A model generated the notes under the pieces. The model worked only from the letters and a program-made list of their open reading frames with translations, did not search any database and was not told where the DNA came from. From JACRFW01 sp964531745 (GTDB lineage: Bacteria > Patescibacteriota > Patescibacteriia > Magasanikbacterales > GWA2-37-8): DNA of 36,618 nucleotides. Shown here one piece after another: positions 23,301 through 30,384 of the stretch (the stretch's first letter is position 1; each line of letters opens with the position of its first letter). Where the stretch lies: NCBI GenBank assembly GCA_964531745.1, contig CAZHFX010000006.1:1-36618 (forward strand). Direction: 5' to 3'. The position numbers and the translations under genes are program-made.

Positions 23301-24587
23301 GTGCTGTTTTAATTGCTGACGTAAAGTAAGTTTTTTCTCCCCTCCGGCGTCAATATCAATATTCCGAAAAAAAATTCGGAGCGATTCTACCAGTTTAGTT
23401 GTGGCGCTCTCGGGCGTATAGAGCACGGCATAGGCTTCTCTCATGGCCGCTTCCAAATCACTTGGATTCGCAAATAACATTTCTTTCACAACGGCTTGCG
23501 GCAAATCCACCAGGCCCTTGTGCTCCGCGCGCTCAACACTGCCAGCCGGTTTCTTTTTCTCCACGGCCGCGCGCGCGAGTTTTATTTCAATGGCGCCCAA
23601 AGCGTGCCAGGCGTCCACTACTTCCTCGGCAGAGGCAATGCCTTTAATGTGCGCGCGATGAACCACGTCGCCAACGGCATTTACAATTTCTTGCTTAATA
23701 TCTTCCCGGCCAAGTTCATAGGCCCGAGTTTCCAGATTGGTAGCTTTGTGTTCCAGTTCTTCTTTTTCCGCCTCCAGTTTAATCGGTTCCACTGCCGCCC
23801 TCGGTTTTCTCTGTTCCCCTAAAACCGCAATAATCCGCCTCTCCATAGCAATAATCTCCACTTCCACCTCCCGCCGCAAATCTTTCACCGCTTTTCCCGC
23901 GGCTTTTAGGCTGGCCTCGTCTTCACCGGTTTCGGCCAGCGCTTTTTCCATATCCAAAACTTTTTGTTCCAGCTTCATCAGCGGCTTAACCAATTCGGAG
24001 GCGGCGGCCCCTTGCACGCGCTTTACTTCCGCCAGCAGGCGTTCAATCTCTGCTTCTACCATTTCCTGGCTTTCAGCAATATTTTCTTTTATTCCCTCTT
24101 TCTTATCGCCGCCGCTTTTCCAATTTTTGACGGTTTCCTGGTCCACGCCGCGCTTAGTATCAGCTGGGTCTCTAGTTACCAAATCGTAGAGCGGCTCGCC
24201 ATTCGTCGCCGGGTAGACATCTTCCACCGTAAATTCTTTATCGCCAATTTTAATCTCTTTCCCCCACAAAGATTCCACTCTATAAGGCGCGACTCCCAGT
24301 TCCACTTCCTCGCCATCAACCGTCAAAAGAATCACCCCGCGTTTTTTAACGGGCGGGACATCCGCTTTGCCAGTTTTCCACGACACACCGTCTAGCGAAT
24401 AAAAAACAGTGTCGCCGGCTTTAAAAACTTTCAAATCTGCCTCGGCTCTGACTTTTACCTTTTCTCCCGGCGGCACGGCCGGGCGCGCCTCTGGCGCGGA
24501 GGCGGCGGCGCTTTCCGGCGACGCTGGCGCCGGCGGACGGGAAGCCGGCGCGGAATGATCCGCGGAGCGGGCGGCGGGTTCGGTCAT
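20340..24587 (-). CDS. Giant hypothetical protein with coiled coils and glycine-rich hydrophobic segments
   Basis: I do not recognise this 1415-residue protein. It opens with a Pro/Ala/Ser-rich stretch (about 1-45), then a beta-rich domain (about 46-150; VFYSLDGVSWKTG), then a long charged helical/coiled-coil region (about 165-480). Three Gly/Ala-rich hydrophobic segments follow: LIGGAGVAAGFGV with a following AAIVGGIVGLVKG (about 505-550), ITMALGAGVGYAAL with VGIGAAYGLARG (about 725-765), and VVYGAIGAGVSYGIGKG (about 920-945), separated by helical charged regions. A Pro-rich linker leads to a mixed domain (about 1000-1130; SLNKGESLHHFAKRVSVEM), a low-complexity stretch and a final beta-rich part. 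No signal peptide. It overlaps the preceding 66-residue gene by ATGA, so the two are translationally coupled. A structural or membrane-scaffold role is a guess. Confidence 0.85.
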   Translation of the reverse strand: MTEPAARSADHSAPASRPPAPASPESAAASAPEARPAVPPGEKVKVRAEADLKVFKAGDTVFYSLDGVSWKTGKADVPPVKKRGVILLTVDGEEVELGVAPYRVESLWGKEIKIGDKEFTVEDVYPATNGEPLYDLVTRDPADTKRGVDQETVKNWKSGGDKKEGIKENIAESQEMVEAEIERLLAEVKRVQGAAASELVKPLMKLEQKVLDMEKALAETGEDEASLKAAGKAVKDLRREVEVEIIAMERRIIAVLGEQRKPRAAVEPIKLEAEKEELEHKATNLETRAYELGREDIKQEIVNAVGDVVHRAHIKGIASAEEVVDAWHALGAIEIKLARAAVEKKKPAGSVERAEHKGLVDLPQAVVKEMLFANPSDLEAAMREAYAVLYTPESATTKLVESLRIFFRNIDIDAGGEKKLTLRQQLKQHGIADWESLVKRAEGHWAEKLAGILLEAAKTESRTLLSQKIGDIKKLAGDKRTWGEFVKDNIVDYSALSKMKGAMALRYLTNTVLIGGAGVAAGFGVNHIPLLSHFTVGKKAAIVGGIVGLVKGVTQRFMGKDSNYFQEQAKRAKAEADAEKKKLIADTLIKRAFRTKDDGSVSIIMATELSHFLAASLRRATEEDTRALEFTDAAGAFKLTGDAVCMYHEALRRAAENEGLEVAEKTKLEFARALHAMHNNKKAVVATPPALATALNWLTESYAGRAAVPKGEEGKKEGETARVGGWRQLGITMALGAGVGYAALADGAAVRVGIGAAYGLARGQKAQFEADQRAADRESRANLEAVAVDVSEILSKGSEAAPEDRALVKDYRDIFAALLSGGTAALPEGRKLKNFGEENARLIGWFMAHSKDAAGFLQRDDKMRKILESVQREISRSGFLERQNTELKTNFSDALASMKSANERLGKEAKNSRWVETKRFFKRGVRSVVYGAIGAGVSYGIGKGVEALKHHLAPPVENVAPKPKGATEAAPVPVAVRVTTAPPAPVEFPPRSVVKAEDGITFPIVRQLEDRFKVDVWNNHTPAVTLSDDSTYSLNKGESLHHFAKRVSVEMAKLQGDINVRTGTEHRLVEVGGHVVLKEHDGKFSYEIHGENTYEHKANYLHQSNTQEIDKLPSGRLPEEVSGAPLQPETLMGGGIHPLGEASLIDQLQNPVSGQTLPGGVDLTPHSVPVTPGSSAGGVSGGIEQVMSNLHEQTVHQTAFHDWAMSDPDVQHYVAAGVISGDQLEELTQEWGKTHPAQALDSSHGDFLSAVKLKAVETPPPTNAADEAEVVPPASTASKVEITGKPVVEEAAPTHQAVEMPVAETVVATADHPVAFEPQGNDRVVHFFDQNDHKEHTTTISETLSPQASGDEHNPLSVKLSASGRPIPVRLEMRSFPGKLDKEPVIVFEDKVLDEEVIYRVIDKKLEKIEFPPTS

Positions 24588-24784
24588 ATGGTTAAAGTAT
24601 CAATAAATTTTTTAACCTTTTTCTTTTTGAGCGCTGTCAAAGTGGTTTCAATATCGCGCTCCAAAATTTTAAACTCTTCGTTCCACACGCGCTGGCGCTC
24701 CGCGAATTTACGCAACGTTAAACGGACCGCGGTTTCCAGCGAACTCTCGGGGTTCGTTTTGTTACCGGCCGTTGGCGGAGCCAT
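24584..24784 (-). CDS. Small hypothetical helical protein
   Basis: A 66-residue protein (MAPPTAGNKTNPESSLETAV at the start) that is mostly charged helix, with a possible coiled coil in EEFKILERDIETTLTALKKK. No known family recognised. Its TGA overlaps the ATG of the 1415-residue gene by 4 nt, and its ATG is 9 nt after the preceding stop, so it belongs to the same transcript. Its reality is supported by this exact spacing and by the lack of any competing frame. It may bind one of its neighbours. Confidence 0.7.
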   Translation of the reverse strand: MAPPTAGNKTNPESSLETAVRLTLRKFAERQRVWNEEFKILERDIETTLTALKKKKVKKFIDTLTI

Positions 24785-24793
24785 ACGATATCT

Positions 24794-25126
24794 TTAAATT
24801 TTGAAAGCAGTGGAAAGTTCGGCGGCAAAATTCTCCAACGTTTCTTTAACGACGCCGGCAAAATCGGGAACGTGCTTTTCCCAAAAAGAAAACCACTGTT
24901 CCGGCGAGGCGTCGCTCTGCAGAAGCTCATTCAGTTCATCGGCCGCTGATTCAGAAGTTAATTTTGGTAAAAGCGCCAACCCCAGACGCTCTTCGGCTAC
25001 GGCCATAAACTGAGGAAGAAAGCTGGCTTGGTCAGCGGCGCTTAACTTGTCAAAACCATGATTTTTTAAAGCTTCCAAAACAAATTTCTCTAAAAAGGAG
25101 AATGATGGTTGATTGGGATTGGCCAT
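24794..25126 (-). CDS. DUF5663-like small protein
   Basis: A 110-residue all-helical acidic protein. The pattern LPQFMAVAEERLGLALLPKL, followed by ADELNELL and a C-terminal VPDFAGVVKETLENFA, resembles the DUF5663 family as I remember it, a small uncharacterised domain common in Patescibacteria. No catalytic motif. It starts 40 nt after the 631-residue gene and is followed at 9 nt by the 66-residue gene. Family call from memory only. Confidence 0.7.
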   Translation of the reverse strand: MANPNQPSFSFLEKFVLEALKNHGFDKLSAADQASFLPQFMAVAEERLGLALLPKLTSESAADELNELLQSDASPEQWFSFWEKHVPDFAGVVKETLENFAAELSTAFKI

Positions 25127-25166
25127 ATAAAATGGTGATTAAAAAAATAAAACTTACCGGAATAAT

Positions 25167-27062
25167 TCAAAAACCATTCAAGGCGCCTCTTATTTTTGCG
25201 CCGAAGCCTTTTTTAGCCCGGGCGGCCTTTTGACGCTTATCAATAGCGGCCATTAGATCGTTGGCTTCTGCCGTAAGCGGCGGCAGGTGTCCCGCGATAA
25301 CAGCTAAAATACGTTTGGCGGTTTTTAGATCCGTTAGTTTGCCGGAACCGTCGATAGGAATAGTGTAGAAAAGACGGTCCAATTTATAAATACGAGCGCC
25401 GAATTCACTTTTGACTTCTTTTCCCACTTCGTCTTTGACAAAAAATCGATCGCGAAAATCTGACAAACTTCTTCCGACTTCTCTCCAACGTCTTTCCAAA
25501 ATTTCGGCTTCGTTTATTTCGGCGGCTCTTTCCACCCGTGGAGCGGGCGGGCGAGTTTCTGTCCTTGGGAAGACTGGTGCTGGTTCAGGACCAAAAATTC
25601 CCGGCGGGATAACGTCACCTATGGGAGCCGGTGGTTTTGGAACGAGGGCCGGTTCAGACGCGGGTGCTGGGGGAGGTTCAGCAGCTGGGGCTGGTGCGGC
25701 GGGAGCCGGTTCTACGGCTTTGGCCACGTCCTTACTTCGTGCCTTCTGTTCCTTCAGCTCTCTCTCCGCTTCTTCTCTTATCTGTTCTGCGACCCTACTT
25801 TCCGCTAGCACCTCTTCTACCCCCAAACTTTTATCTCTGTTCAAGTAAGCCAGCGCTACCCGCCAAAAAGCGCCAAACTGGAGTTTCTCATGATTTTTCT
25901 TTTTCCAATCCCAAACGGCTTGTAATTTTAATTCTGGAAAACGCCGCGTGGCTTCCTCCACAGCCGCCTGGGCCACTTCCATGGTAAGCGGTTCGGAAAT
26001 TTTTATTTTTTCCACCTTTTGGGATGTCGGTTTTTTGTCTCGCACCACGCTTCTTTCTTTTGCCAGAGCCACTTCTAAACTTATTTTTAATTCCCCTAAA
26101 TCAAGCTCGGGGTGTTTCCCCAAAATTTTTTTGAAAACACGATTGAATTTTATAACACTTATAGCTTTTTCCGATGCGTCTGCAACAAACTTCTTCCTCA
26201 ATTTTGTAACAAACGAAATCAAGCTAGACATTTCTCCTGACAGCTTTGGACTATTCTTGTGAGCAAAGTTTGCCAAGACATTAATAAACGTCTCAAAATC
26301 CTCCACGGTGGTGGCCTCTGGCACTGCCGACAGAGCTTGTTCCCGTTTGTCGTCTGATGTAGTGCTTTTATCGGGCGCGTGGTGAGCGTCGGGGGCTGAA
26401 GCTGGTGGAGGCAGTTCAGAAGCAGGGGTTGATTCAGGTGCCGATGGCGGTTCAGCAGGAGTGGACTCGGGAGCTGCGGCTACTGGCTCGGGTTCTGGCG
26501 CTGGCGCGGGGTAGCCATCTTTTTTCCTGCGTCCTTGCGCTCGACGATTTTTTGCTTTTTTTCGCCCCTTGTCACCCCCTTTTCCATCCTCTTCATCTGC
26601 CACTTCCGTTTCCGGAGCGGGCGCGGCTTCCATGTTTTGCGCCTCCTTAACTGCTGGGTTTAGTTCTGTTTCCGCCCAATCAGCCACTTGATCCACTAGC
26701 TCACTAAGATCACTGGCAACAGAAGGCCGAGAAGAATCTTTCAGAGTATCTTGAAAAGTCTGTTTAAAAACAGCCAAACTTTCACCTAATTGTTCAGCCT
26801 TTTCCGGCATTTTTCTCGCCACAACCAGCAAACAATCAGGAGCTTCTGACAACATTAAGCGAATATTTTCAGACATCACATCTTTTTCTAGCCGGACATC
26901 TCCTGCTGGCGGGGTTTTTTCAGATGGATCTGCCGGAGCGTTGTCCACCGGGCTTCGCAACGCCGCAACGGCCCGCCGAGCCGGAGAACCCTCTCCGCCT
27001 CGTTTGGGCACCGCGCCGTCAAAACCCTTTGATGATCCGTCATTTTTTTCACCAGAGGCCAT
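25167..27062 (-). CDS. Pro/Ala-rich hypothetical protein, first gene of the module
   Basis: A 631-residue protein, not recognised. A charged N-terminus (about 1-60) leads to a helical domain (about 60-140; MSENIRLMLSEAPDCLLVVA). Then come a basic patch (KGRKKAKNRRAQGRRKKDG) and a Pro/Ala/Glu-rich linker (about 180-240), a second helical domain (about 245-430; FETFINVLANFAHKNSPKL), another Pro/Ala linker (about 450-525), and a C-terminal helical domain (about 535-631; WREVGRSLSDFRDRFF). No membrane segment or signal. The modular order, three helical domains strung on disordered linkers, suggests a scaffold. It begins the four-gene transcript from its own promoter. Confidence 0.82.
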   Translation of the reverse strand: MASGEKNDGSSKGFDGAVPKRGGEGSPARRAVAALRSPVDNAPADPSEKTPPAGDVRLEKDVMSENIRLMLSEAPDCLLVVARKMPEKAEQLGESLAVFKQTFQDTLKDSSRPSVASDLSELVDQVADWAETELNPAVKEAQNMEAAPAPETEVADEEDGKGGDKGRKKAKNRRAQGRRKKDGYPAPAPEPEPVAAAPESTPAEPPSAPESTPASELPPPASAPDAHHAPDKSTTSDDKREQALSAVPEATTVEDFETFINVLANFAHKNSPKLSGEMSSLISFVTKLRKKFVADASEKAISVIKFNRVFKKILGKHPELDLGELKISLEVALAKERSVVRDKKPTSQKVEKIKISEPLTMEVAQAAVEEATRRFPELKLQAVWDWKKKNHEKLQFGAFWRVALAYLNRDKSLGVEEVLAESRVAEQIREEAERELKEQKARSKDVAKAVEPAPAAPAPAAEPPPAPASEPALVPKPPAPIGDVIPPGIFGPEPAPVFPRTETRPPAPRVERAAEINEAEILERRWREVGRSLSDFRDRFFVKDEVGKEVKSEFGARIYKLDRLFYTIPIDGSGKLTDLKTAKRILAVIAGHLPPLTAEANDLMAAIDKRQKAARAKKGFGAKIRGALNGF

Positions 27063-27099
27063 AAAAATGGTACAACAAATTAGCTAAAAACTTAATTTA

Positions 27100-27128
27100 A
27101 GCATATCATAAAAAATTAAAAATCACAA
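27100..27128 (-). promoter_or_regulatory. Promoter of the four-gene hypothetical module
   Basis: Minus strand TTGTGA (-35, 27123-27128), 17-nt spacer, TATGCT (-10, 27100-27105), about 37 nt before the ATG at 27062. It is divergent from the rpmE promoter, with about 26 nt between the two -35 boxes. Confidence 0.55.
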
Positions 27129-27154
27129 TAAACTCTGCCCCGGAGCCTCTGTCG

Positions 27155-27183
27155 TTGACAGCGCCACCGGAGCGTGCTATACT
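27155..27183 (+). promoter_or_regulatory. rpmE promoter
   Basis: TTGACA (27155-27160), 17-nt spacer, TATACT (27178-27183) with TG in the extended -10 position. Transcription should start near 27190, giving a leader of about 26 nt without a Shine-Dalgarno. Confidence 0.85.
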
Positions 27184-27215
27184 CCCCCATACTTATTTAG
27201 CCTTTTGGCATCTAT

Positions 27216-27521
27216 ATGAAAACCGCCATTCACCCCCAATATCACACCGACACCAAGGTTACTTGCGCCTGTGGCAACACTTTCACCACCGGCAGTACCT
27301 TGAAAGAAATCCGCATTGAGCTTTGCAACCAGTGCCACCCTTTTTATACCGGTAAACAGAAATTTGTGGACACCGCCCGCCGCGTGGAAAAATTCCAGGA
27401 AAAGATGGGCCGCGTTTCCGCAGTGGCCGCCACCCGCAAAGGCAAGAAAGTAAAAAAAGCCGCCGCCGCGGCCAAGCGCGTGGTAAAAAAAGCCGCCAAA
27501 GAAACCGCTTCCGAAAAATAG
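27216..27521 (+). CDS. rpmE: 50S ribosomal protein bL31, tailed
   Basis: Large-subunit protein at the 30S-50S bridge. MKTAIHPQYHTDTKVTCACG, TGSTLKEIRIELCNQCHPFY and TGKQKFVDTARRVEKF are typical. The two cysteine pairs (CAC and CNQC) are those of the zinc-binding form. The family is about 66-75 residues; here 101, because of a Lys/Ala-rich tail (about 70-101). It stands first in an rpmE-prfA-GT-prmC run, with a terminator directly after it that must be partly read through, or else prfA has another promoter. Confidence 0.95.
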   Translation: MKTAIHPQYHTDTKVTCACGNTFTTGSTLKEIRIELCNQCHPFYTGKQKFVDTARRVEKFQEKMGRVSAVAATRKGKKVKKAAAAAKRVVKKAAKETASEK

Positions 27522-27533
27522 CTATTTCGTCAA

Positions 27534-27566
27534 AAACAGGTTATACTTTGTGTAATCTGTTTTTTT
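27534..27566 (+). terminator. Rho-independent terminator after rpmE
   Basis: AAACAGGTTATAC (27534-27546) pairs with GTGTAATCTGTTT (27550-27562), 13 pairs including two G-U, with a 3-nt loop, running into T7 (27560-27566). It lies 12 nt after the rpmE stop. Confidence 0.8.
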
Positions 27567-27574
27567 ATTAAATT

Positions 27575-27695
27575 GTCATTCTGAATCCGCCTGAGGCGGA
27601 TGAAGAATCTTCCACTTATGCCCGTTTACCGTTGACACAAAAGGAAGATCCTTCGCGGAGTTTACACTGAGCGGAGCGAATGTGCTCTGGATGAC
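27575..27695. mobile_element. Inverted-repeat element, family 1, between rpmE and prfA
   Basis: 121 bp from GTCATTCTGAA (27575) to CTCTGGATGAC (27695). It holds TCCGCCTGAGGCGGA (hairpin) and an inner inverted pair, GAAGAATCTTCC with GGAAGATCCTTC (11 of 12). It fills most of the 186-nt gap between rpmE and prfA and ends 12 nt before the prfA ATG. Confidence 0.8.
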
Positions 27696-27707
27696 AACTA
27701 GAAAACT

Positions 27708-28760
27708 ATGCTCAAAAAATATCTTGATCTCCAAACTAAATTTCAACAACTGGAAGCCGACCTGCAAAGTCCGGCCGTGGTTAACGATTCCCAAAAACTT
27801 AAAACAATTTCTCAAGAATACACCGACCTGAAACCGCTGGCGGAAAAAATTGCCGAGCTTTCGGCTGTTGAGAAAAGCCTGGCGGAAACGACTCTGCTCG
27901 CGAAGGCGGACAGCGAGATGCGCGAAATCGCCGAAGCGGAACTGTTTGAATTGGAACCAAAAAAGCTGGCGTTGGAAAAAGCTATCGCCGACCTGTCGCG
28001 CCCCCAAGATCCGCTGGACAAAAAAAATGTCATCATGGAAATACGGGCCGGCGTGGGCGGCGATGAGTCCGCACTGTTCGCGGCGGAACTTTTCCGCATG
28101 TACAGCCGCTACGCGGAAAACAAAGGCTGGAAAACCGCCTTCATTGACGCTAACCGCATCGGCATCGGCGGGTACAAAGAAGTCGTCTTTTCCATCAAAG
28201 GCCGCAGTGTTTACAAAGATTTGAAATATGAAATGGGCGTGCACCGCGTACAGCGCGTGCCGGAAACGGAAAAAGCCGGGCGCGTACACACTTCCACCGT
28301 CACGGTCGCGGTAATGCCGGAAATTGAAGAAACCGAATTTAAAATTGACCCCAAAGATTTGCGCATTGATACTATGACCGCCGGCGGCCACGGCGGCCAG
28401 AGCGTGAACACCACCTACTCGGCGGTGCGCATCATCTTTATTCCCACCGGCATGATAGTACAATGCCAGGACGAACGTTCACAAAATGCCAACCGAGAAA
28501 AAGCGATGGCGGTGCTCCGCTCCCGCCTCTATGCCCTGGACCGGGAGAAAAAAATGGCCGAGATCACGGCCAAACGCCGTTCGCAAATTGGCTCGGGCGA
28601 CCGCAGTGAAAAAATTCGCACCTACAACTTTTCTCAAGATCGCCTCACCGACCACCGCATTCACCAAAACTGGAACAACCTGCCGGTCATTCTGGACGGC
28701 AACATTGAACCCATCATCGCGGCCTTGCGCCAAACGGCCGATGCGGAATCGGAAAATTAA
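27708..28760 (+). CDS. prfA: Peptide chain release factor 1
   Basis: Recognises UAA and UAG and triggers peptide release. The GGQ motif is in AGGHGGQSVNTTYSAVR (near residue 230) and the codon-recognition tripeptide reads PET in QRVPETEKAGRVHTST, as in other RF1 proteins (RF2 would have SPF). VIMEIRAGVGGDESALFA, NRIGIGGYKEVVFSIKG and DRLTDHRIHQNWNNL are also RF1 hallmarks. Full length at 350 residues. No Shine-Dalgarno before ATG 27708. The methyltransferase for its GGQ Gln, prmC, is two genes downstream. Confidence 0.96.
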   Translation: MLKKYLDLQTKFQQLEADLQSPAVVNDSQKLKTISQEYTDLKPLAEKIAELSAVEKSLAETTLLAKADSEMREIAEAELFELEPKKLALEKAIADLSRPQDPLDKKNVIMEIRAGVGGDESALFAAELFRMYSRYAENKGWKTAFIDANRIGIGGYKEVVFSIKGRSVYKDLKYEMGVHRVQRVPETEKAGRVHTSTVTVAVMPEIEETEFKIDPKDLRIDTMTAGGHGGQSVNTTYSAVRIIFIPTGMIVQCQDERSQNANREKAMAVLRSRLYALDREKKMAEITAKRRSQIGSGDRSEKIRTYNFSQDRLTDHRIHQNWNNLPVILDGNIEPIIAALRQTADAESEN

Positions 28761-28766
28761 ACAACT

Positions 28767-28856
28767 GTCATTCTGACCCGCCAGTCGGCGGGGAAGAATC
28801 TCTGTCCAATTCTCTAAAAACAACCGACGGAGATCTTTCACTTCGCTCAAGATGAC
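28767..28856. mobile_element. Inverted-repeat element, family 1, between prfA and the GT gene
   Basis: 90 bp from GTCATTCTGA (28767-28776) to AAGATGAC (28856). It holds CCCGCCAGTCGGCGGG and an inner pair, GAAGAATCTC with GAGATCTTTC. The last bases include an ATG (28852) in frame with the next gene, so the element could supply a start codon. Confidence 0.8.
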
Positions 28857-28863
28857 AAACGCC

Positions 28864-30384
28864 ATGTCTTTTCTCAAGAAACACGCCGCTATTCTCTCTA
28901 TCGCCTTCGCCGGGCTCATTGCCCGGCTATTGGCTTTAACGCGCTACGGCGACTTCTGGGGCGATGAGATGTTTAGTTTTGTCTACAGCCAAAAACCATG
29001 GCTTACCAGCCTGCGCTACTGGGCCATGGAGACCAACCCGCCTCTCCACATGGTCGTGCTCAAACTCTGGTGGTACGTATTTCCAACGACCGAATGGTGG
29101 GCGCGGCTACCCAGCGTCATTTTTGGAATGATGAGCATCTGGGCTCTCTATACATTTGCCCAAAAATTATTTAATAAACGAACGGCCACGCTCGCGGCCA
29201 TTCTTTTGGCCTTGTCTCCTTACCACATTTTTATTTCCGCCACGGCTCGCGGCTACGCGCTGTTTTTGTTCCTCGTCATTTTGTCGCTCTATTTTTTCCA
29301 CGCGCTTTTTATCGCCGGAGAAACGACGAAAAAAAATTATTGGCTGTTTGGTCTTGTCACGCTGGGTCTTCTGTATACTCATCTTACCAGTTTGTTACTG
29401 CTGGCCACTGAGGGAATATCTTTAATTTTACTAGACAGAGATTCTTCGGCCACCCGCCTTGGGCGGGCTCAGAATGACAACCGTTGGCGAGCTATCAAAA
29501 AATTTCTGCTCGTCACACTTCCCGCCGCGGGGCTGTGGTTGCCGTGGGCCATTCCCGCGTTTTATTTTAAACTACACAACCCGTCTTTTGGCCAAGCCTG
29601 GTTTTTTAATATCCAACCGACTTTCCAAACATGGCTCGAGGCGCTTCACCCGCTATTCGGAGCGCAGAATCCGCCTCTGCAATTTTTTATTATTATGAGC
29701 GTCTTCCCCGTTTTGATCGCCTACACTATTTACCAACAAAAGAAATCCGGGGGCATTAATAAAAATTTTCTGTATTTGCTCACAACTTTCTTTGTTCCTA
29801 CCGCCGTAGCTACTTGCCTCGGACTCTTAAACATAAAATTCTTTGCCATTGCGGTGCCGCCGGCCATTATTTTGACAGCTTACCTTGTTAATTTTTGTTT
29901 CAGCTCACAGATTTTGGCCTCTCTCCTCTTGGCCGGGCTACTTATTCCTAACCTGCTAAATTTTTCGCACCTCTTCCCGATCGAAGACTGGCGAACTGTT
30001 AACGGCTTCGTTGACGCGCGCCTCCAACCGAGTAAAAAACAGCTTTTCATCTCTACTAATTTTACTGACCAGCCGCGAGTAAATCGTTATTTTAAACCAA
30101 ACATCGCCAGCCTGCCCTACTACCCCTACGACGAAAAACTCTGGGACGAAATGGCCATCACCAAAAACTACATATTACCGAACCGTTCAGACCTAGAGAT
30201 GGCGACGTGGTACCAAGAAAAAAATATTGCCAGGTATGACGAAATATTTTTACTCCAACATACAAATCTCGGACAAATATATCTGCACGAATTTTTAGAA
30301 AAAAATAACTGGAAGCTGACTGCGAGCATGTCTCCCCGCCTAGTCTGTGACGACTGTAAATTGTTGTATTATGTTCACCCTTAA
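28864..30384 (+). CDS. GT39/PMT-like membrane glycosyltransferase
   Basis: A multi-membrane-spanning glycosyltransferase of the GT-C (ArnT/PMT, GT39) type, which moves a sugar from a lipid-phosphate donor to an acceptor on the outer face of the membrane. The first loop has the GT-C acidic motif in YGDFWGDEMFSFVYS (near residue 25-39), followed by PPLHMVVLKLWW and about ten hydrophobic helices to about residue 350, then a soluble C-terminal domain. I prefer ATG 28864 (506 residues); ATG 28852 lies inside the end of a repeat. Residues near 192-206 (DRDSSATRLGRAQND) come from a partial repeat. prmC overlaps its end by 14 nt. Substrate unknown. Confidence 0.85.
   Translation: MSFLKKHAAILSIAFAGLIARLLALTRYGDFWGDEMFSFVYSQKPWLTSLRYWAMETNPPLHMVVLKLWWYVFPTTEWWARLPSVIFGMMSIWALYTFAQKLFNKRTATLAAILLALSPYHIFISATARGYALFLFLVILSLYFFHALFIAGETTKKNYWLFGLVTLGLLYTHLTSLLLLATEGISLILLDRDSSATRLGRAQNDNRWRAIKKFLLVTLPAAGLWLPWAIPAFYFKLHNPSFGQAWFFNIQPTFQTWLEALHPLFGAQNPPLQFFIIMSVFPVLIAYTIYQQKKSGGINKNFLYLLTTFFVPTAVATCLGLLNIKFFAIAVPPAIILTAYLVNFCFSSQILASLLLAGLLIPNLLNFSHLFPIEDWRTVNGFVDARLQPSKKQLFISTNFTDQPRVNRYFKPNIASLPYYPYDEKLWDEMAITKNYILPNRSDLEMATWYQEKNIARYDEIFLLQHTNLGQIYLHEFLEKNNWKLTASMSPRLVCDDCKLLYYVHP
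29438..29478. mobile_element. Partial inverted-repeat element, family 1, in frame in the GT gene
   Basis: The right half of a family-1 element: GAGATTCTTCGG, the hairpin CCCGCCTTGGGCGGG (29453-29467), then CTCAGAATGAC (29468-29478). It lies inside the glycosyltransferase reading frame in a loop between two membrane helices, without breaking the frame. Only one end is present. Confidence 0.75.

Noticed and set aside
20340..27062. Prophage or defence island
   Set aside because: No integrase, capsid, terminase, nuclease or toxin motif is present, and base composition seems like that of the neighbours.
17680..28856. CRISPR array
   Set aside because: The family-1 repeats are dispersed, palindromic and not regularly spaced, and there are no cas genes.
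28479..28919. Open frame on the minus strand with a VILSEVKDL-type stretch
   Set aside because: It is antisense to the end of prfA and runs through a repeat element; the motif is repeat translation, not a protein.
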